Source: Pseudomonadota bacterium (lineage in GTDB: Bacteria > Pseudomonadota > Alphaproteobacteria > Rhizobiales > Hyphomicrobiaceae). Taken from it: 6,282 nucleotides of DNA. Shown here one piece after another: positions 1 through 5,543 of the stretch. Made by a program: the position numbers and the translations under genes. The notes beneath the pieces are model-generated. The model was not told the origin of the DNA and made no database searches. It worked only from the letters and a program-made list of their open reading frames with translations. The stretch spans positions 1 through 6,282 of the forward strand of contig JAEZHL010000169.1 of assembly GCA_023416575.1 (NCBI GenBank). The letters run 5' to 3'. Positions within the stretch are counted from its first letter, which is position 1, and every line of letters starts with the position of its first letter.

Positions 1-79
1 CTGGCAAGCTGCCTAGTGCGCCCAAGCTCCCGGCCGCCATTGAAGCAACGCCGAGCTTGATGACTTCACGTCTGTTCAT
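1..79 (-). CDS. N-terminus of an exported protein with a twin-arginine-type signal peptide (partial)
   Basis: Only the first 26 codons are in the window; the gene runs off the left edge. The peptide starts MNRREVIKLG, followed by a small, hydrophobic Ala/Gly/Leu-rich stretch (residues 11-25). This is the layout of a Tat signal: paired Arg at 3-4, Lys at 8, then a weak h-region. The start is secure because an excellent Shine-Dalgarno (AGGAGG) lies 7 nt upstream. The gene is transcribed divergently from the GntR regulator across a shared 160 bp region. In sugar-acid clusters the divergent partner is often a periplasmic solute-binding protein of a TRAP or ABC transporter, but Tat-exported dehydrogenases and lactonases also begin this way. 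The mature protein is not visible, so no function is assigned. The export signal is fairly sure; the family is unknown. Confidence 0.75.
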   Translation of the reverse strand, partial: MNRREVIKLGVASMAAGSLGALGSLP

Positions 80-86
80 TGCGTCT

Positions 87-92
87 CCTCCT
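87..92 (-). promoter_or_regulatory. Shine-Dalgarno of the left-edge minus-strand gene
   Basis: On the minus strand the sequence reads AGGAGG within a longer GA-rich run, 7 nt before the ATG at 79. This fixes the start of the partial gene although only 26 codons are visible. Confidence 0.8.
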
Positions 93-144
93 CAATTTGC
101 CTGGCTTGGGTCGGTTCTTATGCCGACACTCATTATGCGGCAGA

Positions 145-159
145 AGAATTGAAAATTCT
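145..159. promoter_or_regulatory. Inverted repeat, candidate operator for the GntR/FCD regulator
   Basis: The sequence AGAATT-GAA-AATTCT is a perfect 6-bp inverted repeat with a 3-bp spacer, 81 bp upstream of the preferred GntR start (240). FadR-subfamily regulators bind as dimers to short palindromes of about this size, usually near their own promoter. The repeat stands out in a GC-rich background. There is no second exact copy in the window to confirm it as a binding site, so the assignment rests on symmetry and position. Confidence 0.4.
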
Positions 160-239
160 CGTGGTGCGAGCCCCTTCTGTTCGGGAGCTGTCGAGCGGTG
201 CGCTTGCGGACACACCGGCGCGGTGATAGAAGTTGTACG

Positions 240-1019
240 ATGACCCGACAATTTGTGAACGTATCATCGTCACCTCGCAGTGACAAGCTGGGACTTTTGC
301 GGCGGTTGCGGCCGGCGCGTAACCTGACGCTCGAGGTCGTCGAGCAGATCGCGTGCGAGATCCGCAGCGGCCGGTTGGCGGCCGGCGCCCAGCTGCCGAC
401 TGAGCATGAGCTCATGGCGGCGCTCGGCGTGAGCCGGACGGTCGTGCGGGAGGCCATCGCGGCGTTGCGTGCGGAAGGTCTCGTCATCTCGCGCCAGGGT
501 GCGGGCGTCTTCGTCGCCGATGAGAGCCGGATTCCGTTCCGCATCAGTCCGGATGCGCTCGATTCGATCGAGAGCGTGCTGCACGTGATGGAGCTGCGCC
601 TTGCGGTCGAGGTCGAGGGCGCGGCACTTGCGGCCGAGCGGGCGACGCCGGCGGAGTGCGACGCGATCTCCGAAGCGTTGGCCGCGGTCGATGCCGCGAT
701 CGAGAACGGCGACAGCGCCGCCAACGAGGATTTCGCCTTCCACCAGGCGGTTGCTGCTGGCAGTGGCAATCCGAAGTTCTGCCGCCTGCTGGAGTTCCTG
801 GGCCGCCACATCATCCCGCGGCAGAGCATCAGCAGCTCGCTCAGCACGGCCGACGAGCAGCGGAGCTACCTCCGGCGCATTCAGAGCGAGCACCGCCGGA
901 TCTTCAATGCTATTCAGGGTAGGGACTCAGCAGCGGCACGGCGCGCGATGCGGGCGCATCTCACGCGCAGCATCGCCCGCTACCGCGGTCTTGCCGGGCA
1001 TCAGCCGGCCAATGAGTGA
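240..1019 (+). CDS. GntR-family transcriptional regulator, FadR/FCD subfamily
   Basis: Predicted cytoplasmic DNA-binding regulator of 259 aa, a normal length for the subfamily. Residues about 30-95 form the GntR winged helix-turn-helix, with the signature LPTEHELMAALGVSRTVVREA (split across 52-72) and the wing SRQGAGVFV (84-92). Residues about 110-245 form the all-helical FCD ligand domain. The usual metal/ligand positions are visible: Asp164 and His168 (EDFAFHQAV), His218 (EHRRIFNAI) and His240 (MRAHL). FCD regulators such as ExuR and UxuR respond to hexuronates, and this one lies 52 bp before a uronate dehydrogenase gene, so a uronate, aldarate or lactone effector is likely but inferred. 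An in-frame GTG at 198 would add 14 residues of Arg-rich sequence; I prefer the ATG at 240, although its ribosome binding site is weak. It is probably autoregulatory. Confidence 0.93.
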   Translation: MTRQFVNVSSSPRSDKLGLLRRLRPARNLTLEVVEQIACEIRSGRLAAGAQLPTEHELMAALGVSRTVVREAIAALRAEGLVISRQGAGVFVADESRIPFRISPDALDSIESVLHVMELRLAVEVEGAALAAERATPAECDAISEALAAVDAAIENGDSAANEDFAFHQAVAAGSGNPKFCRLLEFLGRHIIPRQSISSSLSTADEQRSYLRRIQSEHRRIFNAIQGRDSAAARRAMRAHLTRSIARYRGLAGHQPANE

Positions 1020-1059
1020 AAAAGCGGGAAGCGGCGGCATCGGCCGGTTCCTCGGAATC

Positions 1060-1065
1060 AGGAGG
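1060..1065 (+). promoter_or_regulatory. Shine-Dalgarno of the uronate dehydrogenase gene
   Basis: AGGAGG lies 3 nt before the ATG at 1069 and 6 nt before the adjacent in-frame ATG at 1072. The spacing favours 1072, giving the MKRVLLTGAAG start shared with known uronate dehydrogenases. Confidence 0.75.
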
Positions 1066-1071
1066 AAGATG

Positions 1072-1884
1072 ATGAAGCGCGTTCTGTTGACGGGAGCCGC
1101 TGGCGGCGTCGGAGGCATGATCCGGCCAATGCTGGCGGAGCTCTATCCTGAAATCGTCCTGAGTGACGTCAAGCAGCCGCAGGATCTCCTCAGTAACGAG
1201 TCGTTCGTGCCGGCAGAGCTCACCGACCCCGAGGCGGTGGCGCGCGCGTGCGAAGGCGTCGACGGGATCATCCACCTTGGCGGCTTTTCCGTCGAAGGTC
1301 CCTGGGAGACGATTCTGCAGTCGAACATCATTGGCTGCTACAACCTGTTTGAGGCAGCGCGTCGGAGTGGTGCGAAGCGGGTCGTCTTCGCCTCATCGAA
1401 CCATGCAATCGGCTTTTATCCGCGCGTCCATCGGATCGGCGTCGATGTCGTCCCCCGGCCAGACAGTCGCTACGGCGTGAGCAAGCTGTTCGGCGAGGGA
1501 CTGGCTTCGCTCTATGCCGACAAGCACGGCCTCCGCGTCCTATCGCTGCGCATCGGCAATGTCGGCGAGCGTCCGCTCGACAAGCGCCGGCTGTCGATCT
1601 GGATCAAGCCGTCCGACCTCGTGCAGCTCATCCGGATCGGATTGGAGCACCCCGACCTTCGCTACGAGGTGATGTACGGCGTCTCGGATAATGAGCGCTC
1701 CTGGTGGGATAACTCCGTGGCCTACAAGTACGGATACCGGCCGACGGGCCGCGCCGAGGACTTCCGGGACCATGCGTTCGCCGAGCAGGAGAAGCTACCG
1801 CCCGATCCCGTCGGCGATTTCTTCCAGGGCGGCACGTACTGCAGCATGGAATTCGACGGCGACGACAGTCAGATCTGGAGCTGA
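1072..1884 (+). CDS. udh: Uronate dehydrogenase-like NAD-dependent SDR
   Basis: Predicted to oxidise a hexuronate (D-galacturonate or D-glucuronate) at C1 to the aldaro-1,5-lactone, making NADH in the cytoplasm. The 270-aa length matches the roughly 265-aa characterised enzymes. Visible signatures: nucleotide-binding TGAAGGVG (7-14), HLGGFSVE (68-75), FASSNHAIGFYP (106-117), the catalytic YGVSK with Tyr134 and Lys138, and RRLSIW with Arg172 at the position of the substrate-carboxylate Arg. WWDNS (211-215) and PPDPVGDFFQGGTY (243-256) are also typical of the family. From memory, the Agrobacterium enzyme aligns almost without gaps. Ser73, Asn110 and His111 supply the remaining expected active-site positions. 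It is the first enzyme of the run, and a lactone-acting amidohydrolase follows two genes later. The family is near certain; the exact uronate epimer cannot be read from sequence. Confidence 0.9.
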   Translation: MKRVLLTGAAGGVGGMIRPMLAELYPEIVLSDVKQPQDLLSNESFVPAELTDPEAVARACEGVDGIIHLGGFSVEGPWETILQSNIIGCYNLFEAARRSGAKRVVFASSNHAIGFYPRVHRIGVDVVPRPDSRYGVSKLFGEGLASLYADKHGLRVLSLRIGNVGERPLDKRRLSIWIKPSDLVQLIRIGLEHPDLRYEVMYGVSDNERSWWDNSVAYKYGYRPTGRAEDFRDHAFAEQEKLPPDPVGDFFQGGTYCSMEFDGDDSQIWS

Positions 1885-1911
1885 GCTCGCGGTACTTGGG
1901 AGCCTGCACGT

Positions 1912-2913
1912 ATGACCAAGCCTGTCATTCTGCTGACGCATACGCCGGAGATGCGCCGCAACTACTATGGTGCGCGCGCCCTCGCGGGGTTGCGGGAGCT
2001 CGGCACCGTCCTGCTGCACGAAGGCGATGAGCCGCTCGACGCAGCGGGATTGGTGCAGGCGGCCCGCGATGCGCAGATCATCGTCAGCGACCGCAACACG
2101 CCCGGATACGGTGAGATATTCGGGCAGTTGCCCCACCTCGTCGCATTCCTGCGCGTGGCGGTCGACATCCGCAATGTGGACGTTCCGGCCGCGAGCCGGG
2201 CCGGGGTGCTCGTCACGCAGGCCAGCCGGACGTGGGTGCCGGCGGTCAGCGAACTCGTGATCGGGCACATGATCGGCATCGCGCGCGGCATTCCAACGGC
2301 GGTGGCGGCCTACCACAAGGGCGAGGCTGCTGCGGCCGTGATGGGCCGTCAGCTCCATGGCAGCGTCGCCGGCATCATCGGCTACGGGCCGCTCGGCCGG
2401 AACGTTGCCGAGCTGCTGCTGGCGTTCGGCATGACCGTTCTCGTCAACGATCCGTACGTATCGGCCGAGCGCGCCGGCATCGAGCAAGTCTCGCTCGATG
2501 ACCTCGTGCAACGCGCCGACTTCGTGCTGCCGCTGGCCGTCGCGACGACGGAGACCGAGAACCTCATCGGCGAGGCTCAACTTCGGGCCATGAAGCCGAC
2601 CGCGTATCTGGTCAACCTGAGCCGCGGCAATCTGATCGACGAGGCGGCCCTCACCCGGGCGCTGGACGAGGGCTGGATTGCCGGAGCTGCGCTCGACGTC
2701 GGCAGGGCCCCGGATCAGATGCCGTCGCCCGATCTCGCGTGCCGTGCCGACGTAATGGCTACACCGCATATTGGCGGCCTCACCCCGGCCGGCATCGAGG
2801 GCCAGGCGCTCGAGACGGTGGATCAGGTGCGTTTGATCCTGAAAGGCGAACCGCCAGCGGGCGCGGTCAATGCGGAGCAGGCAATCCGGCTGCACCGCTT
2901 CGCCGGCAAGTAA
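1912..2913 (+). CDS. D-isomer-specific 2-hydroxyacid dehydrogenase family protein with altered active site
   Basis: A 333-aa member of the formate/glycerate/phosphoglycerate dehydrogenase family, expected to interconvert a 2-hydroxyacid and a 2-ketoacid with NAD(H). The Rossmann motif GYGPLG is at 157-162, and Asp180 (LVNDP) at the end of beta-2 favours NAD over NADP. The catalytic Arg238 (LSRGN) and His286 (TPHIGG) are present. The usual acid/base Glu, five residues after the Asp of the DVFExEP motif, is not: the segment reads LDVGRAPDQMP, with Pro267 in that position and Asp268 next to it. The substrate loop is also unusual, RVAVDIRNVD (81-90) rather than GxGVDNVD. It starts 27 nt after udh, with GGGAG at 1898-1902 as ribosome binding site. 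In this operon the substrate is plausibly an aldonate, an aldarate or a derived hydroxyacid; this is inferred. Automated labels such as phosphoglycerate dehydrogenase should be distrusted. Confidence 0.88.
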   Translation: MTKPVILLTHTPEMRRNYYGARALAGLRELGTVLLHEGDEPLDAAGLVQAARDAQIIVSDRNTPGYGEIFGQLPHLVAFLRVAVDIRNVDVPAASRAGVLVTQASRTWVPAVSELVIGHMIGIARGIPTAVAAYHKGEAAAAVMGRQLHGSVAGIIGYGPLGRNVAELLLAFGMTVLVNDPYVSAERAGIEQVSLDDLVQRADFVLPLAVATTETENLIGEAQLRAMKPTAYLVNLSRGNLIDEAALTRALDEGWIAGAALDVGRAPDQMPSPDLACRADVMATPHIGGLTPAGIEGQALETVDQVRLILKGEPPAGAVNAEQAIRLHRFAGK

Positions 2914-2938
2914 GTCCTCAACGGACGGAGGGAGACGA

Positions 2939-3787
2939 ATGGAGCGCCCACTGACCGGACCCGCGCCGCGCCTGAAGGCGCCGCCGGGCACGTGCGATAC
3001 CCATATCCACTTCTACGACTCGCGCTACCCGAAGCATCCGGACGGCATCGCGCCCGAACCCGATGCCACGGTTGCGCACTATCGCCACGTGATGCAGCGG
3101 CTCGGCCTCGATCGCGTCGTCGTCGTGCAGCCGAACGCATATGGCGATGACAACCGCTGCACGATGGACGCCGTGGCCGAGCTCGGGATCGACAAGGCGC
3201 GCGCGGTCGTCGTGGTGAAGCCGGGGGTGAGCGATGCCGAGCTCGATCGGCTGACCAACGCGGGCGCGCGGGCGATCCGCATCATGTGCCTGCCGCCTGG
3301 GCATCTGAAGTGGGACGTGTTGGATGAGATGGTGGCGCGTGTGCGTCCGTTCGGCTGGCACCCGATCGTCCAGTTCGACGGCCGCGAGTTCCCCGACCGC
3401 GAAGCGCAACTGAAGCGCATCACCGGCGATTATGTGATTGATCACACCGGCAAATTTCTCGAGCCGGTGCCGACGGATCATGCCGCATTCAAGTCCATGC
3501 TGCGGCTCCTCGAGCGGGGCAACTGCTACGTCAAGCTGTCAGCGCCGTATGAGGTTTCGCGTGACGGCGCGCCGGAGTATCAGGACGTCGGAGCGTTGGC
3601 CAAGGCGCTGGCGAAAGCGGCGCCGGACCGGCTGCTCTGGGCATCCAACTGGCCGCATCCGGGAATGCGCGGCACGCGTTATCCCGACGATGCCGATCTG
3701 TTCGATCTGATGCTTGAATGGGTGCCGGACGAGGCAGCGCGGCACAAGATGCTCGTCGAGAACCCGGCGCGGCTCTACGGTTTCTGA
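2939..3787 (+). CDS. Amidohydrolase-superfamily lactone enzyme, LigI/galactarolactone isomerase type
   Basis: A 282-aa (beta/alpha)8-barrel protein of the amidohydrolase-2 (COG3618) group. Visible: CDTHIHFYD (19-27) with the HxH pair His22/His24, VIDHTGKF (166-173) with His169, and the terminal WASNWPHPG (234-242). LigI, which hydrolyses 2-pyrone-4,6-dicarboxylate, has a catalytic Asp in the last motif; here it is Asn237. From memory, Agrobacterium GLI, which isomerises galactaro-1,5-lactone to the 1,4-lactone, also lacks this general base. With uronate dehydrogenase in the same operon producing the 1,5-lactone, a GLI-like isomerase is the best reading. A hydrolase for another lactone is the alternative. 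An in-frame ATG at 2870 lies inside the preceding gene; 2939 is preferred because GGAGGGAG (2927-2934) precedes it at good spacing and the homologous region begins soon after. Cytoplasmic; no signal peptide. Confidence 0.87.
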   Translation: MERPLTGPAPRLKAPPGTCDTHIHFYDSRYPKHPDGIAPEPDATVAHYRHVMQRLGLDRVVVVQPNAYGDDNRCTMDAVAELGIDKARAVVVVKPGVSDAELDRLTNAGARAIRIMCLPPGHLKWDVLDEMVARVRPFGWHPIVQFDGREFPDREAQLKRITGDYVIDHTGKFLEPVPTDHAAFKSMLRLLERGNCYVKLSAPYEVSRDGAPEYQDVGALAKALAKAAPDRLLWASNWPHPGMRGTRYPDDADLFDLMLEWVPDEAARHKMLVENPARLYGF

Positions 3788-3798
3788 GGAGGTCATTG

Positions 3799-4740
3799 AT
3801 GGAACAACGCAATCTCGGGCCATCGGGCCTGCTCGTTTCCGTGGTGGGGCTCGGGTGCAACAACTTCGGCGGGCGCATTGACCTCGAAGCCTCCCGCGCC
3901 GTGGTGCACAAGGCACTTGATGTCGGCATCACGCTTTTCGATACCGCCGACATCTACGGAGACAAGGGCGGCTCCGAGACCTGTCTTGGCGAGATCCTTG
4001 GCGCGCGGCGGAAGGACATCGTGCTCGCGACCAAGTTCGGCATGCCGATGGACGCCGAACGCGGGCTGACGGGCGCATCGCGGCGCTACATCATGTCGGC
4101 GGTCGAGGCGAGCCTGCGGCGCCTCAAGACGGACTGGATCGACCTCTACCAGCTGCACAAGCCCGATCCGCGCACGCCCATCGACGAGACGCTGCGTGCG
4201 CTCGACGACCTCGTGAAGCAGGGCAAGGTGCGCTACATCGGCTGCTCCAACCTGCCGGCGTGGCAGGTCACCGAGGCCGAGTGGACGTCGCGGGTCTGCA
4301 ACCTCAACAAGTTCGTTTCCTGCCAGGACGAGTACAGCCTCGTCGTTCGCCATCACGAGCGTGATCTGTTCCCGGCCATGCAGCGCTACGGGTTGAGCCT
4401 GTTGCCTTATTTCCCGCTCGCCTCGGGCCTGCTGACGGGCAAGTACAAGCGGGGTACGCCACCGCCAGCTGGCACCCGCCTCGCCGCCATGCCGCAGCGC
4501 GCGGACCAGTACCTCAACGAGGAGCATTTCGCGCTGGTGGACCGCCTGACGGCCTTCGCGGAGGCGCGCGGCCACACGCTGCTCGAGCTGGCTTTCAGCT
4601 GGCTCGCCTGCCGGCCATTCGTCGCCAGCGTCATCGCCGGCGCGACGAAGCCGGAACAGGTCGAGCAGAACGTCGCCGCGGCCAGCTGGGCGCTGACGCC
4701 GGACGAGATCGCCGAGATCGACATGCTTTCGGCCCGCTAG
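3799..4740 (+). CDS. Aldo/keto reductase
   Basis: A 313-aa AKR, expected to be a TIM-barrel NADPH-dependent oxidoreductase in the cytoplasm. The catalytic tetrad is complete: Asp48 and Tyr53 (FDTADIYG), Lys79 (LATKFG) and His120 (DLYQLHKPD). Further AKR signatures are the N-terminal MEQRNLGPSGLLVSVVGLG, RYIGCSN (145-151), and the cofactor segments YFPLASGLLTGKY (204-216) and VIAGATKPEQVEQN (278-291). AGGAGG at 3787-3792, overlapping the previous stop codon, lies 6 nt before the ATG, so the in-frame ATG at 3718 inside the amidohydrolase gene is rejected. The gap to the amidohydrolase is 11 bp, indicating co-transcription and possible translational coupling. A role in reducing an aldehyde released by the adjacent aldolase, or in interconverting a sugar acid, is plausible. 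The sequence does not identify the substrate. Confidence 0.92.
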   Translation: MEQRNLGPSGLLVSVVGLGCNNFGGRIDLEASRAVVHKALDVGITLFDTADIYGDKGGSETCLGEILGARRKDIVLATKFGMPMDAERGLTGASRRYIMSAVEASLRRLKTDWIDLYQLHKPDPRTPIDETLRALDDLVKQGKVRYIGCSNLPAWQVTEAEWTSRVCNLNKFVSCQDEYSLVVRHHERDLFPAMQRYGLSLLPYFPLASGLLTGKYKRGTPPPAGTRLAAMPQRADQYLNEEHFALVDRLTAFAEARGHTLLELAFSWLACRPFVASVIAGATKPEQVEQNVAAASWALTPDEIAEIDMLSAR

Positions 4741-4752
4741 TCCTGCGAACCG

Positions 4753-5475
4753 ATGTCGAAATTCATCAAGCCCGAGAGGGATGTGCGGCAGGCCCTCATC
4801 GATGCCTGCCGTTGGATGAACAGCAGCGGCTTAAATCAGGGAACCTCCGGCAACATCTCGGTGCGCTATGGCGACGAGATGCTGATCACGCCGTCGGGCG
4901 TGCCTTACGACGTGATGACGCCCGAAATGATCGCCGCAATGCCCGTTGCGGAGAATTACGGAACGCACCGGGGGCCCCTGAAGCCTTCATCGGAGTGGCA
5001 GATCCATCTCGATATTCTGCGCGCGCGACCCGAGGTGGGGGCGGTCGTCCATACGCATTCCATCTATGCCACCGCGTTGGCGATGGCGCGCCGTAGCATC
5101 CCTGCCTGTCATTACATGGTCGCCGCGTTTGGCGGTGACGATGTGCGCTGCTCGGACTATGCGCGGTTCGGCACCAAGGCGCTGTCGGATACGACCCTGG
5201 AGGCGCTGGAAGGGCGCAACGGGTGTCTCCTGGCCAACCATGGCATGGTCACGGTCGGTCCGACGCTCGAGAAGGCCATGTGGCTCGCCGTCGAGCTCGA
5301 GACTTTGGCGAAGCAGTACTGTCTGTCGCTGCAGATCGGTGGCCCGGTCCTGCTGACCAAGGCGGAGATCCAGGAAGCACTCGCCGGGTTTGCGAGCTAC
5401 GGCCAAGCGCAGCCCGCGAAGCCTGCTCGCGCGAAAACGGTCAAGTCGCCCGGGAGGAAAGCCGCGCAGGGGTGA
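4753..5475 (+). CDS. Class II aldolase/adducin family protein (FucA/AraD-like)
   Basis: A 240-aa zinc-dependent aldolase-fold protein, slightly longer than the 215-aa E. coli FucA. Motifs in order: NQGTSGNIS (28-36), ITPSGVPYD (45-53), KPSSEWQIHLDIL (77-89), VVHTHS (98-103) and LANHGM (160-165). Zinc ligands are predicted as His100, His102 and His163, with Glu81 in the place of the catalytic Glu of FucA. The family includes fuculose-1-phosphate aldolase, ribulose-5-phosphate 4-epimerase and the OtnC-type and aromatic decarboxylases, so retro-aldol cleavage and decarboxylation are both possible. No sugar kinase is nearby, which argues for a non-phosphorylated or acidic substrate (inference). 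Residues about 218-240 are an Ala/Pro/Lys/Arg-rich tail, absent from FucA as far as I recall. It starts 12 bp after the AKR stop with no clear Shine-Dalgarno, so it may depend on translational coupling. It is the last gene of the plus-strand run. Confidence 0.9.
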   Translation: MSKFIKPERDVRQALIDACRWMNSSGLNQGTSGNISVRYGDEMLITPSGVPYDVMTPEMIAAMPVAENYGTHRGPLKPSSEWQIHLDILRARPEVGAVVHTHSIYATALAMARRSIPACHYMVAAFGGDDVRCSDYARFGTKALSDTTLEALEGRNGCLLANHGMVTVGPTLEKAMWLAVELETLAKQYCLSLQIGGPVLLTKAEIQEALAGFASYGQAQPAKPARAKTVKSPGRKAAQG

Positions 5476-5493
5476 GAGAGCCGGAATGTGAGA

Positions 5494-5543
5494 TCGTGGG
5501 CATCGCCGATTGGCACAACGGCCCACGACCTCGCCATTTTTTT
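5494..5543 (+). terminator. Candidate rho-independent terminator after the aldolase gene
   Basis: A perfect 8-bp stem, TCGTGGGC (5494-5501) with GCCCACGA (5521-5528), encloses a 19-nt loop that can itself form a 3-bp GCC/GGC hairpin. A run of seven T follows at 5537-5543. The T run begins 8 nt after the stem, which is farther than ideal, and no T run exists for minus-strand transcription. Its position in the 67 bp between two convergent genes supports a terminator role for the operon. Confidence 0.4.

Larger units (their letters stand above)
80..239. promoter_or_regulatory. Divergent intergenic control region
   Basis: This 160 bp separates the minus-strand Tat-signal gene from the GntR regulator and should hold the promoters of both transcription units. 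It is clearly more AT-rich (about 110-160) than the flanking genes. A candidate minus-strand -10 (CATAAT, plus positions 132-137) would put the AT-rich inverted repeat at 145-159 around its -35 region, but no good -35 hexamer is present. I found no convincing sigma70 promoter on the plus strand. A pair of similar octamers, TTATGCCG (118-125) and TTATGCGG (133-140), lies 15 bp apart. The arrangement suggests autoregulation by the FCD regulator and control of the divergent gene; this is inferred from position. Confidence 0.5.

Noticed and set aside
204..230. TTGCGG ... GATAGA as a plus-strand promoter for the GntR gene
   Set aside because: The spacing is only about 15 bp, the -10 match is poor, and it would leave about 10 nt of leader before the ATG at 240.
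92..847. 251-codon minus-strand open frame opposite the GntR gene
   Set aside because: Low-complexity Ser/Ala/Arg composition with no domain; it lies antisense to a clear GntR/FCD gene and across the control region.
601..1068. Upstream in-frame extension of udh overlapping the GntR gene
   Set aside because: The extra 156 codons are Arg/Ser-rich and are an out-of-frame reading of the GntR gene. A strong Shine-Dalgarno and the conserved N-terminus set the start at 1072.
1795..2991. 398-codon open frame on the minus strand opposite the hydroxyacid dehydrogenase gene
   Set aside because: Its product has no recognisable domain and is Arg/His/Asp-rich, typical of an antisense shadow of a GC-rich gene. 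The plus-strand frame has clear family motifs.
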